From positions 1 through 64,000 of the forward strand of contig NZ_CACSJM010000005.1 of the NCBI RefSeq assembly GCF_902706185.1: 64,000 nt of DNA, given 5' to 3'. Positions within the stretch are counted from its first letter, which is position 1; the number at the start of each line of letters is the position of its first letter. Below are positions 26,257-35,330 of the stretch, piece after piece. Origin of the DNA: Roseomonas sp. 18066. GTDB lineage: Bacteria > Pseudomonadota > Alphaproteobacteria > Acetobacterales > Acetobacteraceae. A program made the translations under genes and the position numbers. The notes beneath the pieces are model-generated. The model was given only the letters and a program-made list of their open reading frames with translations. It searched no databases and was not told where the DNA came from.

Positions 26257-27498
26257 TCACACGCCCTGCCCCGGCCCGGCATTGCGCGGCGGGCGGTGCT
26301 TGTTGAGCTCCATGCGGCCAAGCTGGAAGCGATGCACCTCGTCCGGCCCATCGACGATGCGCAGGGTGCGCGCGATCTTGTACATATAGGCCAGCGGGAA
26401 ATCCTCGGTGACGCCGCCGCCGCCATGCGCCTGGATCGCCCAGTCGATGACCTGGCAGGCCATGTCGGGCGCCGCCACCTTGATCTCGGCGATCTCAGTG
26501 CGCGCGGCCTTGTTGCCGACCATGTCCATGCGCCAGGCGGCGTGCAGCGTCAGCAGCCGGCACTGGTCGATCAGGATGCGCGACTGGGCGATGCGGTCGA
26601 CCATGACGCCCTGATCCGCCAGCGGCTTGCCAAACGGCCTTCTTTCAAGCGCCCGCTTGCACATCATCGCCAGCGCGCGCTCCGCCAGGCCGATGGCGCG
26701 CATGCAGTGATGGATGCGTCCCGGGCCAAGGCGGCCTTGCGCGATCTCGAAGCCGCGGCCCTCGCCGAGAAGGATGTTGCCCACCGGCACGCGGACATCG
26801 GTGAAGAAGATCTCGGCATGGCCGTGCGGCGCGTCGTCGAAGCCGAAGACCGGCAGCATGCGGCGGATATCCATGCCCGGCGTACCGCGCGGCACCAGGA
26901 TCATCGATTGCTGGCGATACTTGTCCGGCGAATCCGGATCGGTCTTGCCCATGACGATGAAGATCTGGCAGCGCGGATCGCCGGCGCCGGAGGACCACCA
27001 CTTGCGCCCGTTGATCACATAATGGTCACCGTCGCGGGTGATGCGCATCTGGATATTGGTCGCATCGGATGAGGCCACCTCCGGCTCGGTCATCGCGAAG
27101 CAGGAGCGGATCTCGCCCGCCAGCAGCGGCTTCAGCCATGTCTCCTTGTGCTCGTCGCTGCCGTAGCGCTCCAGCGTCTCCATGTTCCCGGTATCCGGCG
27201 CGGAACAGTTGAAGACCTCGCTGGCCCAGGGATAGGCGCCCATGATCTCGGCCAGCGGCGCGTATTCCAGGTTGGTCAGCCCGGCGCCATGGCTGGAAGC
27301 GGGAAGAAACAGGTTCCACAGCCCGGCCTCGCGCGCCTTGGGCTTCAGTTCCTCGACGATCGGCACCGGCTGCCAGCGATCCGGCATGGCCGCGTGCTGC
27401 GCGTGATGCGTGTGGTCATTGGGGATGACGTGCTCATCCATGAAGGCCTGCAGCTTCTCGCGCAGCGCCACGACCTTCGCCGAGTAGCTGAAATCCAT
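26257..27498 (-). CDS. acyl-CoA dehydrogenase (ACAD11/LvaC/FadE36-like)
   Basis: FAD-dependent acyl-CoA dehydrogenase of 413 residues. [16 protein letters not shown] near residue 150 and GRKWWSSGA near 180 are typical of the ACAD10/11 branch, as are [12 protein letters not shown] and [15 protein letters not shown] toward the C-terminus. A GGGAGGAG ribosome site fixes the start. It heads the three-gene minus-strand unit dehydrogenase-SDR-kinase. By analogy with LvaC, it may eliminate phosphate from a 4-phosphoacyl-CoA and re-hydrate to the 3-hydroxyacyl-CoA, instead of, or besides, ordinary oxidation. That is inference from context. Confidence 0.88.
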   Translation of the reverse strand: MDFSYSAKVVALREKLQAFMDEHVIPNDHTHHAQHAAMPDRWQPVPIVEELKPKAREAGLWNLFLPASSHGAGLTNLEYAPLAEIMGAYPWASEVFNCSAPDTGNMETLERYGSDEHKETWLKPLLAGEIRSCFAMTEPEVASSDATNIQMRITRDGDHYVINGRKWWSSGAGDPRCQIFIVMGKTDPDSPDKYRQQSMILVPRGTPGMDIRRMLPVFGFDDAPHGHAEIFFTDVRVPVGNILLGEGRGFEIAQGRLGPGRIHHCMRAIGLAERALAMMCKRALERRPFGKPLADQGVMVDRIAQSRILIDQCRLLTLHAAWRMDMVGNKAARTEIAEIKVAAPDMACQVIDWAIQAHGGGGVTEDFPLAYMYKIARTLRIVDGPDEVHRFQLGRMELNKHRPPRNAGPGQGV

Positions 27499-27598
27499 GC
27501 CCGAACTCCTCCCGCCTGATTCATTGTCGATGCAGTGCTGCACGGGCTTGCGCTCTCTGGCAAGCCGGCGCCAGGGTTCTTCCCGGAGGAACCCCGCC

Positions 27599-28597
27599 AT
27601 GAAAGCCATTCTCTGCGAGGCCTATGGCCCGCCATCCCAATTGACCCTGCAGGAGATCGACAGCCCCGTCCCCGGCCCCGGCCAGGTTCTGGTGCGCGTC
27701 GAGGCCTGCGGCGTGAATTTCCCGGATATCCTGCTGGTGGAGGGCAAGTACCAGCAGAAGCCTTCTTTGCCGTTTGCGCCCGGCGGCGAGATCTGCGGCA
27801 CCGTGGCGGCGCTGGGCGAAGGCGTGCTGGCGCCGGCCATCGGCAGCCGCGTCGCCGCGCTGATGACCTATGGCGGCTTCGCCGAGGAGGTGGTGCTGGA
27901 CGCCGCCAGCCTGGTGCCGGTGCCCGATGGCGTCGAGCCCGTCGCCGCCGCCGCGGTCTGCCTCGCCTATGGCACCGTGCTGCACGGGTTGCGCGACCGC
28001 GGCGCGCTGCGGCCCGGCGAGACGCTGCTGGTGCTGGGTGCCGCCGGCGGCACCGGCATGGCCGCGATCCAGCTGGGAAAGCTGCTGGGCGCCCGCGTCA
28101 TCGCCGCTGCCAGCAGCGAGGCCAAGCGCCAGGCCTGCCTCGCCGCCGGCGCCGATGCCGTGGTCGACTACACCGACGCGAACTGGCGCGAGGCGCTGCG
28201 CGGACTGACGGAGGGCCGCGGCCCCGACGTGGTCTTCGATCCGGTCGGCGGCGCGGTGGCCGAGCCGGCGCTGCGCTCCATCGCCTGGCGCGGCCGCTAC
28301 CTGGTCGTGGGCTTCGCCAGCGGCGAGATCCCGCGCCTGGCCTTCAACCTGGCGCTGCTGAAAGGCTGCAGCATCACCGGCGTCTTCTACGGCGACTTCG
28401 CCCGCCGCGAGAAGGCAGCGCAGCTGGCGCTGCTGGCCGAGCTCTTCGCCTGGGTGGCCGAGGGCCGGCTGGCACCGCTTGTCTCGGAAAGCTTCCCGCT
28501 GGCCCAGGCGGTCGCCGCGCTGGAACGGCTGGCGGCGCGGCAGGCGACGGGCAAGCTGGTGCTGCTCACCCATGCGGCGCCGCCTCCCGCGCAATAA
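27599..28597 (+). CDS. NADPH:quinone oxidoreductase-like MDR enzyme
   Basis: Medium-chain dehydrogenase/reductase of 332 residues without the zinc ligands of alcohol dehydrogenases. The N-terminal GroES-like domain contains [12 protein letters not shown] and PGGEICGTV. The Rossmann domain has [17 protein letters not shown] near residue 150 and the VVDY segment of quinone reductases. The start follows GGAGGAACC. It is divergent from the acyl-CoA dehydrogenase unit (100 bases between starts) and its 3' end overlaps the acyl-CoA synthetase gene by 32 bases. Such enzymes reduce enones, quinones or enoyl-CoA; an enoyl reductase role in the surrounding catabolism is possible. Confidence 0.88.
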   Translation: MKAILCEAYGPPSQLTLQEIDSPVPGPGQVLVRVEACGVNFPDILLVEGKYQQKPSLPFAPGGEICGTVAALGEGVLAPAIGSRVAALMTYGGFAEEVVLDAASLVPVPDGVEPVAAAAVCLAYGTVLHGLRDRGALRPGETLLVLGAAGGTGMAAIQLGKLLGARVIAAASSEAKRQACLAAGADAVVDYTDANWREALRGLTEGRGPDVVFDPVGGAVAEPALRSIAWRGRYLVVGFASGEIPRLAFNLALLKGCSITGVFYGDFARREKAAQLALLAELFAWVAEGRLAPLVSESFPLAQAVAALERLAARQATGKLVLLTHAAPPPAQ

Positions 28598-30728
28598 GCG
28601 CATCGACGGCCAGCAGCCGCGCGCCGTGGCAGATCACCGGATTGACGTCGATCTCGGCGATCTGCGCGGCCTGGTCGGCGGCGAGCTCCGCCACGCGCTG
28701 CACGACGTCCGCCAGTTTCTCCATGTCGACCGCCGGCATGCCGCGAAAGCCCTTCAGCAGCTCCGCGCCGCGCAACCCTTCGAGCAGCCGCCGCGCCTCG
28801 GTCCGTGTCACCGGCGCCAACGCGACGGCACTGTCGCGCAGCAATTCAACGAGGATGCCACCCAGCCCGACCACGACCGTGGGACCGAACAACGGATCAC
28901 GCCGCGCGCCGATGACCATCTCGATGCCCTGCGGCACCATGGGCTGGATGAGAACGCCGTTGATCTGGTCGTCGGTGGTGGCGCGGCGCGCATTGGCCAT
29001 GACCTCGGCGAAAGCAGCGCGCAGCGCCTGCGCATCGCCGATGTTCAGGCGGATGACGCCCGCCTCGGTCTTGTGCGGTAGAGCCGGGCTCTCGACCTTG
29101 ATCACCACCGGATAGCCGGTTCGCTCGGCCGCGCGGATGGCTTCCTCCGCGTCAGTGACCAGAACTTCCTCGACGACGGGCACACCATACTCGGCCAACA
29201 CCGCCTTGGCCTCGCGCTCCGTCAGCACCGGGCCGGCGGCCTGCAGCAGCGCGGCGGCGCGCGACGCCGCCTCGGGGGTGGCGAGACGTTCCACCTGCCG
29301 CGGCCCTTCGGCGCGCAAGGCCGCGCGCGCCTGCCAGGCGGCGATGGCGGCCAGGCACCGGTCCATCGAGCGGAACAGGGCGACGCGCGGCTCCGCCTCC
29401 GCCTCGCGCGCGCCGGGGCCTTCCAGCCATTGCGTGGTCCAGACGACGCAGGCGGGTTTCTGGTGCTTCTCGGCCAGCTCGCCCAGCATGGCGAAGCGCG
29501 GCGTCGCCACGTCATAGGCATAGCCGTTCGGCAGGATCAACGCGCCATAGGCCGGATCGGCCAGCAAGGCGCCAGCGCAGGCGCGCAGCGATTCCGGATC
29601 GTTCAAGACCTGCGCGGTGACATCGCAAGGGTTGCGCGCCGAGCCGAAATCCGGAATGCGCGCCGCCAGCACGGCCTGGGCCTCAGCACCTGGCTGCGGC
29701 AGCGTCACGCCGCGCACCTCCGCCCGATCCGCCGCCATGATCGCGGAGCCGCCGGATGTCGAGACCACCGCGACGCCCGCCGCCCGCGGCGACGGCGCCT
29801 TGGCCAGGAAGCTGGCGCATTCCAGCAACCCTTCGAATCCCTCGACCAGCACCATGCCGGCGCGCGCGAAAGCGGCGCGATAGGTGGCGTCCGACCCCGC
29901 CAGCGACCCGGTATGCGACAGCGCCGCCTGCGCCCCCTGCTCGCCGGTGGCCAGCTTATAGACCACCAGCGGCTTGTCCTGCGCCCAGGCGATTTCCGCC
30001 GCCTCGATCAGCCGCCGCGGCGCGGCCATGCCCTCGAAGATCAAAGCGATGGCGGAGCAGGCAGGATCCTCGGCCAGCGCGGCGACCAGGTCGGCGACAT
30101 CGACATCGGCGGAATTGCCGCAGGTCAGCACGCGGCCGATCGACATGCCGGCCTCCACCGCCTGGGCCAGCGCGAAGCCGAGATTGCCCGACTGGCTGAC
30201 GATGCCGATGGCCGGCCGCGTTGGCGGCGTCGCCGGCTGCGGCACGGCGACGAAGCTGATCTTGGCGCCGCGCGCGTAATCGACCAGCCCGATGCAATTG
30301 GGCCCGACCAGCTTCACCCCGCCGCGCTGCGCCATGCCGACCAGCTTCGCCTGCAGCGCGATGCGCTCAGGCCAGCCGGTCTCGGAGAAGCCCGCGGCAT
30401 AAAGCAGCAGCGCGCCGACCCCGGCGGCGATGCAATCCTGCAGCACGCCCTCCGCCGCCTCCATCGGTGTCGCGGCCACGACCAGATCGGGCACCCCCGG
30501 CAAGGCGGCGATCGAGGCGTGGCAAGGAAGATCACCAATCTTGTCGTAGCGGCTGTTGACCAGATGCAGCTGCCCGGAGAAGCCCGCCAGGTTGCGCATG
30601 GTGCGCTCGCCGAAGGAGCCCGCCCGGGCCGAGGCGCCGACGATGGCGATGCTCTGCGGGTCCAGCAGCGCGCGCAGATCGGCATGGCGGTAGAGGGCGC
30701 GGCGCGGCGCGGGCTGGCTCTCAGGCAT
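28566..30728 (-). CDS. NDP-forming acyl-CoA synthetase (fused alpha-beta, acetate-CoA ligase family)
   Basis: A 720-residue enzyme that makes acyl-CoA from acid, CoA and ATP, releasing ADP. Domain order: CoA-binding Rossmann domain (IAIVGASARAGSFG near 30), ligase domains with the phospho-histidine His272 in LSHTGSLAG, and an ATP-grasp domain over the last 220 residues (YPVVIKVESPALPHKTEAG). No GNAT acetyltransferase domain is attached, so it is not a PatZ-type protein. It starts 11 bases after livM, with GAGGAA as ribosome site, and is the last gene of the long minus-strand run, suggesting activation of the imported acid. Substrate unknown. Confidence 0.9.
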   Translation of the reverse strand: MPESQPAPRRALYRHADLRALLDPQSIAIVGASARAGSFGERTMRNLAGFSGQLHLVNSRYDKIGDLPCHASIAALPGVPDLVVAATPMEAAEGVLQDCIAAGVGALLLYAAGFSETGWPERIALQAKLVGMAQRGGVKLVGPNCIGLVDYARGAKISFVAVPQPATPPTRPAIGIVSQSGNLGFALAQAVEAGMSIGRVLTCGNSADVDVADLVAALAEDPACSAIALIFEGMAAPRRLIEAAEIAWAQDKPLVVYKLATGEQGAQAALSHTGSLAGSDATYRAAFARAGMVLVEGFEGLLECASFLAKAPSPRAAGVAVVSTSGGSAIMAADRAEVRGVTLPQPGAEAQAVLAARIPDFGSARNPCDVTAQVLNDPESLRACAGALLADPAYGALILPNGYAYDVATPRFAMLGELAEKHQKPACVVWTTQWLEGPGAREAEAEPRVALFRSMDRCLAAIAAWQARAALRAEGPRQVERLATPEAASRAAALLQAAGPVLTEREAKAVLAEYGVPVVEEVLVTDAEEAIRAAERTGYPVVIKVESPALPHKTEAGVIRLNIGDAQALRAAFAEVMANARRATTDDQINGVLIQPMVPQGIEMVIGARRDPLFGPTVVVGLGGILVELLRDSAVALAPVTRTEARRLLEGLRGAELLKGFRGMPAVDMEKLADVVQRVAELAADQAAQIAEIDVNPVICHGARLLAVDALIAREAAPHG

Positions 30729-30739
30729 CGGCGGGTTCC

Positions 30740-31723
30740 TCACGGAGATTCCTTGCCCATGGCCGCGCTGGGCAGCGCCGGCGGCCTCAGGCGGGCGAAG
30801 AGCAGGGTGAAGGCCGAGGCGAGCCCGCCCGGCAGGAAGGCCAGCGCCACGATCAACGCGCCGCCGAGAATGACGGCGTTGACGTCGCCGCCAAACGACA
30901 GGAAACGCTCCTGGCCGATGATCAGCGCCGTGCCCAGCAGCGGGCCGAGCAGCATGCGCTTGCCGATGATCACCACCGCCGTCAGCATCAGCACGAGGAA
31001 ATAGGTCTCGAACAGATCCGGCCCGACATAGGCGCGCTGATAGGCGTAGAGCCACCCCGCCGCCGCGCTGAACGGCGCCGACAACACGAAGATGCCGAGC
31101 CGCACGCGGCGCACATCGATGCCCGACATGGTGGCCAGGCGCGGGTTGAGATGCACCATCATCGCCATGGCGCCGGGGCGCGAGCGGCGGAACTGCCGCA
31201 CCGCATAGAGCGTGATCAGCAGCAGGCCGAAGGCGAAGGGCCAGAGCTCGGCATCGTTGCGCGCCGTCAGCCGCAGCGGCCCGATCGACAGGTCGAAGGT
31301 CGGAATGCCCGAAACCCCATCGGAGCCGCCGAGGAAGTTCCAGTTATGCGCCAGCGCCGCCGCCACCACCGTCGCCGCATAGGTGACGAGCGAGAAGACA
31401 AATTCGCGCAGCCGCAGCGTGATCAGCCCGAGCAGCAGGGCGATGGCGACGCCCGCCAGCAGCGCGGCGCCCAGCGTCGTCCAGGACCCTGCGCCGGCAC
31501 GCGTCGCCAGCAGCCCCGTGGCATAGGCGCCGGCCGCGAAGAAGACGGTATGCGCCAGGCTTACCTCGCCGAGATCGGACAGCACGATGTCGAGGCCATA
31601 GGCTGCGACAGCAAGGATGGCGATGATGGTGAATGCGCCATGCAGCGCCGGCACCTGCCCGGGCAGAAGGAACAGCAGCGCGGCCGCGACCAGCAGACCC
31701 GCGAGGCGGAGCGGACCGCTCAT
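30740..31723 (-). CDS. livM: branched-chain amino acid-type ABC transporter permease LivM
   Basis: Inner-membrane permease of 327 residues with about nine hydrophobic segments. DIVLSDLGEVSLAHTVFFAAGAYATG near residue 45 is the LivM loop, cited here only as the pattern GExSLAH. The cytoplasmic coupling region AMMVHLNPRLATMSGIDV lies near 195. Its ATG overlaps the livH stop (ATGA). In this run the LivHMGF module probably carries an organic acid, because CoA-metabolism genes surround it and no amino-acid gene does. It lacks the long N-terminal extension of E. coli LivM. Confidence 0.9.
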   Translation of the reverse strand: MSGPLRLAGLLVAAALLFLLPGQVPALHGAFTIIAILAVAAYGLDIVLSDLGEVSLAHTVFFAAGAYATGLLATRAGAGSWTTLGAALLAGVAIALLLGLITLRLREFVFSLVTYAATVVAAALAHNWNFLGGSDGVSGIPTFDLSIGPLRLTARNDAELWPFAFGLLLITLYAVRQFRRSRPGAMAMMVHLNPRLATMSGIDVRRVRLGIFVLSAPFSAAAGWLYAYQRAYVGPDLFETYFLVLMLTAVVIIGKRMLLGPLLGTALIIGQERFLSFGGDVNAVILGGALIVALAFLPGGLASAFTLLFARLRPPALPSAAMGKESP

Positions 31724-32589
31724 CGCCCGGCCCTCGCGCCGAGGGCGAAGCCGCCCGGCCGCAGAACCAGCACCAGGATCAGCAGCCCGAAGGCCGCGGT
31801 GCTGGCATAGGCCGGCGAGACGAAGCCGCCGAACAGCGCGGTGAACATGCCCAGCGCCACGCCCGCGACATAGGAGCCGCCGACCGAGCCGATGCCGCCG
31901 AGCACGACGACGACGAAGGTGATGATCACCTCTTCGAAGCCGATATTGGTCAGGATCGGCGTGCGTGGCGCCACCAGTGCGGCGGCCAACGCGACGGCCG
32001 CCCCTTCGAAGGCGAAAACAGAAAAATAAACGCGGCGGACATCGATGCCGGCCAGCTGCGCCAGCTTCGGATCTTCCGCCACCATGCGCGCGGTGCGACC
32101 CAGCGCGCCACGCTCCAGCCCGAAGCGAAGCAGCGCGAAAACGGCGATGGCGGTGACGATGATCATCAGGTCCTGCGCGGTGACCCAGGCGCCGCCGAGC
32201 TCGAAGTCGATGAAGCTCAGCGGCGTCTCCAGCACCTGCGGGTTGCCGCCGAAGACCAGGCCGGCGACGCCGCGCATCACATGGCCGAAGCCCAGCGTGA
32301 CGATCATGATCGAGACCAGGTCCTGCTCGAAGGTCAGGCGCAGCATCGCCGCCTGCATGATCAGCCCCAGCAGCAGCCCGGCGCCGATGGCGACGGCAAT
32401 GGCCAGCGGATAGGGCAGGCCGAGCCGCGCCACCGCCCACCAGGTGACGAAGGCGCCGAGCATGTAGATCTGGCCATGCCCGAAATTGACCAGCCGCGCG
32501 ACGCCAAGCAGCACGGTCCAGCCGATGGCGACCAGCGCATAGGCATGGCCGAGGATCAGCCCGTTGATCAGATGCTGCAGCAGGTTCAT
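31720..32589 (-). CDS. livH: branched-chain amino acid-type ABC transporter permease LivH
   Basis: Permease of 289 residues with eight or so membrane segments. LVNFGHGQIYMLGAF near residue 35 is the LivH hallmark, and the coupling loop RMVAEDPKLAQLAGIDVRRV lies near 170. It pairs with LivM to form the heterodimeric channel. Both ends overlap neighbours by four bases (ATGA), so the ABC genes are translationally coupled. Confidence 0.92.
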   Translation of the reverse strand: MNLLQHLINGLILGHAYALVAIGWTVLLGVARLVNFGHGQIYMLGAFVTWWAVARLGLPYPLAIAVAIGAGLLLGLIMQAAMLRLTFEQDLVSIMIVTLGFGHVMRGVAGLVFGGNPQVLETPLSFIDFELGGAWVTAQDLMIIVTAIAVFALLRFGLERGALGRTARMVAEDPKLAQLAGIDVRRVYFSVFAFEGAAVALAAALVAPRTPILTNIGFEEVIITFVVVVLGGIGSVGGSYVAGVALGMFTALFGGFVSPAYASTAAFGLLILVLVLRPGGFALGARAGR

Positions 32590-33314
32590 GCCACGGCCTC
32601 CCCGAGATAGGCCTGCAGGATTCGCGGATCGTCGCGCATGGTGGCGACCGGGCCTTCCGCCAGGATGCGGCCGCGCTCCAGCAGCACCAGGCGGTCGACA
32701 ACCTCGATGGCGGCACGCAGATTCTGCTCGACCAGAAGAACAGAAAGCTTCGGGCCGACCAGGCTGCGCACCTGGCGCAGCACCTCGGTCACCAGCTTCG
32801 GCGCCAGGCCGATCGAGGGCTCGTCGAGCAGCAGCACCGAGGGCCCGAGACGCAGCGCGCGGGCGATGGCCAGCATCTGTCGCTCGCCGCCCGACAGCGC
32901 CGAGGCCAGGTGATGCAGTCGTTCTTTCAGTCGCGGGAACAGCGCATAGATCTCGTCCAGCGAGTGGGCGGGGCGGTCGCTGCCATCCAGCGGGCCGGCC
33001 GCCGCGAGATTTTCCTCGACGGTCAGCCGCATGAAGACGGCGCCGCCTTCCGGCACCAGCGACAGCCCGCGCGCCACCCGCGCATGGGTGGGCATGGCCG
33101 AGACATCCTCGCCACGCACGAAGACCTCGCCATCGATGCGCGGCTTGCCGCGCGACCAGCCGAGCAGCGCATTGACCAGCGTCGACTTGCCCGCGCCATT
33201 GGCGCCGACCACGCCGACCAGCTCGCCCGGCGCCAGCACCAGGTGCGGGATCTCCAGCGCGCGATGCCCGGCATAGGCGACGCGCAAGCCCCGCGCTTCC
33301 AGCAGCGGCGTCAT
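32586..33314 (-). CDS. livF: branched-chain amino acid-type ABC transporter ATPase LivF
   Basis: ABC ATPase of 242 residues. Walker A is GANGAGKST near residue 37, the signature is LSGGERQML near 137, and Walker B is VLLLDEPSIGLAP. It couples ATP hydrolysis to transport by the LivHM channel together with LivG. It starts in an ATGA overlap with livG's end and stops in one with livH. Length and motifs are normal. Confidence 0.93.
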   Translation of the reverse strand: MTPLLEARGLRVAYAGHRALEIPHLVLAPGELVGVVGANGAGKSTLVNALLGWSRGKPRIDGEVFVRGEDVSAMPTHARVARGLSLVPEGGAVFMRLTVEENLAAAGPLDGSDRPAHSLDEIYALFPRLKERLHHLASALSGGERQMLAIARALRLGPSVLLLDEPSIGLAPKLVTEVLRQVRSLVGPKLSVLLVEQNLRAAIEVVDRLVLLERGRILAEGPVATMRDDPRILQAYLGEAVA

Positions 33315-34093
33315 GCGGCGCGTCCCAGATAGGCTTCGAGCACGCGCGCATCGGCCTGGACCTCGCGCGGCGTGCCGCTGGCCAGCATGCGGCCCTGCTC
33401 CAGCACGACGATGCGGTCGGCCAGCTGCATGATCAGGTCCATATGATGCTCGATCACCACCAGCGCCGCGCCGCGGTCGCGCAGGCGCCGCAGCAGCGTG
33501 GCCAGCCGCGCCATGTCGGCGCCGCCGAGGCCCGCCGCCGGCTCGTCCAGCATCAGCACCCGCGCGCCGCGGCCCCAGGCGAGCGCGATGGACAGCATGC
33601 GCTGGCTGCCATAGGGGATGTTGCCCGGGCGCAGCGCATGCATGCCGCGCGGCACGCCAAACTCCTCGAGCAGCGCCGCGGCTTCCTGCTCCAGCGCGGC
33701 GCGCGCCCGCGCCTCGCGCCAGGGCAGCAGCAGGCTGGCGAGCAACCCGCTGCCGGCGTCGCGCTGCAGCACGGCGATCATGTTGTCGCGCACCGTCAGC
33801 CCGGCGAAGAAGGCATTCTGCTGGAAGGCGCGCTTCAACCCCCGCGCCGCCAGGCCATGCGCCGGGACGGCGGTGACCTCGACGCCCTCCAGCCAGACGC
33901 GGCCGCTGCGCATCGCCAGATGCGTGGCCGCGTCGTAGCAGGAGCTCTTGCCGGCACCGTTGGGGCCGATGATGCCGAGGATCTCGCCGGCCGACACCTG
34001 CCAGCTGACATCCTGCAGCGCCACCAGCGCGCCGTAGCGCACGCCGAGCCCCTCGACCCGCAGCAGCGGACCGGCGGTGCCGGCGCCGGTCAT
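33311..34093 (-). CDS. livG: branched-chain amino acid-type ABC transporter ATPase LivG
   Basis: ABC ATPase of 260 residues. Walker A reads GPNGAGKSS and Walker B reads VLMLDEPAAGLG. The signature motif is NIPYGSQRML, where LivG proteins usually have LxYGQQRRLEIARAL, so this subunit has a variant signature and may be the less active site of the ATPase pair. It overlaps the binding-protein stop by four bases. Function as partner of LivF follows from the gene order binding protein-G-F-H-M. Confidence 0.9.
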   Translation of the reverse strand: MTGAGTAGPLLRVEGLGVRYGALVALQDVSWQVSAGEILGIIGPNGAGKSSCYDAATHLAMRSGRVWLEGVEVTAVPAHGLAARGLKRAFQQNAFFAGLTVRDNMIAVLQRDAGSGLLASLLLPWREARARAALEQEAAALLEEFGVPRGMHALRPGNIPYGSQRMLSIALAWGRGARVLMLDEPAAGLGGADMARLATLLRRLRDRGAALVVIEHHMDLIMQLADRIVVLEQGRMLASGTPREVQADARVLEAYLGRAA

Positions 34094-35235
34094 GTGCGAA
34101 CCTCGATCTTGCCGTCCTTCACGGTGAAGAGATGGTGGCTCGACTGCATCTGCCCGTCGGCGCTGAAAGAGACATCGCCGAAGACAGTATCCTTGAAGCT
34201 GCCGCCGCGGATGCGCCGCGCGATGGCCTCGCGCTCCAGCGTCTTCAGCTCATTCGCCGCCGCCGCCCAGACCTGCAGCGCCGCGGCGCCCAGCGCCATG
34301 AACTTGTCCGGCGTGTACTTGATCGATTCCTCGGCGCGCTTGACGAAACGCTGGTTCACCGGGTTGGAGGCGAAGGGCTCGACATTCGGAAAGTAGATGT
34401 CGGCGCCGATGATGCCATTGGCGGCCTCGCCCGCGACGCTGATGACGCTGGGCGCGACGGTGCCGACGGCGGTGACGAAATCGCCGCGGATGCGCATCTG
34501 CCGCGCCTGGCGGATCAGCGCCGGCAGGCCAGAACCTTCATTGGCGTTGATCGCCACCACGGCATCGGCATTCGCGCCGCGCACATTGGTCAGCGCCACG
34601 CGGAAATCGGCCTGGGCGAAGGGGAATTTCTCTTCGCCCACCTTTTCCCAGACATGGCCGATAGCCTGCAGCTGCGCCTCGATCGAGGCCTGGGCGCCAT
34701 TGCCATAGGCGTCGTTCTGGGTGAGGAAGGCGATGCGCTTCGCCCCCGTCGCCTTCAGATGCTCGGCGATAACGCGGCCATCCTGGGCGTTGGAGGAATT
34801 CAGCCGCACCGCCAGCGGATTTCCGCCGCCGGTCAGGATCGGATCGGCCTTGGACACGGCGGTGATGTCCAGCACGCCGGCGCGCGCGATCACCGTCTGC
34901 GTCGCCAGCGTCACCGGGCTGTTCCAGCCTTCGATGATGACGGACACGCCTTCGGCGATCAGCTCGTTGGCGCGGCTGACGCCGACAGCGGGCGTCGATT
35001 CATCGTCGCGCTTGATGATCTGCACCGGACGGCCCAGCACGCCGCCGGCCTCGTTGACCATGGCCGCGGCGATCTCGATCGCCTGGGTCACGTGCTGCCC
35101 CTGCGGCGCGGCGCCGCCGCTGAGCGGGAACAGCGCGCCGACCTTGATCGGATCGGCCGCGTAAAGCCGGGCGGGGGCCGCCAGCACGAAAGCACCGGCC
35201 GCCGTCACCCGCAGCAACTGCCTGCGAGACGTCAT
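34090..35235 (-). CDS. LivJ-like ABC transporter substrate-binding protein (Peripla_BP_6)
   Basis: Periplasmic receptor of 381 residues. MTSRRQLLRVTAAGAF with cleavage near RLYAAD is a Tat-like signal. IKVGALFPLSGGAA starts the type-I binding fold. GPVQIIKRDDESTP-type sequence and VTLATQTVIARAGV are normal for LivJ/urea/amide receptors. A GGAGGAGG ribosome site supports the start. It is the only binding protein in the window with a full set of channel and ATPase genes. The ligand may be the acid processed by the flanking CoA enzymes instead of an amino acid. Confidence 0.9.
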   Translation of the reverse strand: MTSRRQLLRVTAAGAFVLAAPARLYAADPIKVGALFPLSGGAAPQGQHVTQAIEIAAAMVNEAGGVLGRPVQIIKRDDESTPAVGVSRANELIAEGVSVIIEGWNSPVTLATQTVIARAGVLDITAVSKADPILTGGGNPLAVRLNSSNAQDGRVIAEHLKATGAKRIAFLTQNDAYGNGAQASIEAQLQAIGHVWEKVGEEKFPFAQADFRVALTNVRGANADAVVAINANEGSGLPALIRQARQMRIRGDFVTAVGTVAPSVISVAGEAANGIIGADIYFPNVEPFASNPVNQRFVKRAEESIKYTPDKFMALGAAALQVWAAAANELKTLEREAIARRIRGGSFKDTVFGDVSFSADGQMQSSHHLFTVKDGKIEVRT

Positions 35236-35297
35236 CCTCTGGACCTCCTCCTGCGCGACCGTTTTCTTGTCGGTACGGTTCGCTGTCGAGCATGGTG

Positions 35298-35314
35298 CCG
35301 CGCCGGAAGCGCGG
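35298..35314 (-). other. short hairpin between the reductase and binding-protein genes
   Basis: CCGCGC / GCGCGG is an exact 6-base stem with a five-base loop in the 95-base gap of the long minus-strand run. No T-run follows in the reading direction, so full termination is unlikely; it might tune read-through into the ABC genes. Confidence 0.25.
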
Positions 35315-35330
35315 ATGGCAATCCTCTTCC

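Noticed and set aside
25464-26426. N-terminal extension of the kinase frame
   Set aside because: It overlaps the SDR gene in another frame and has no motifs; the kinase has a good start and GGGGAGG site after the SDR stop.
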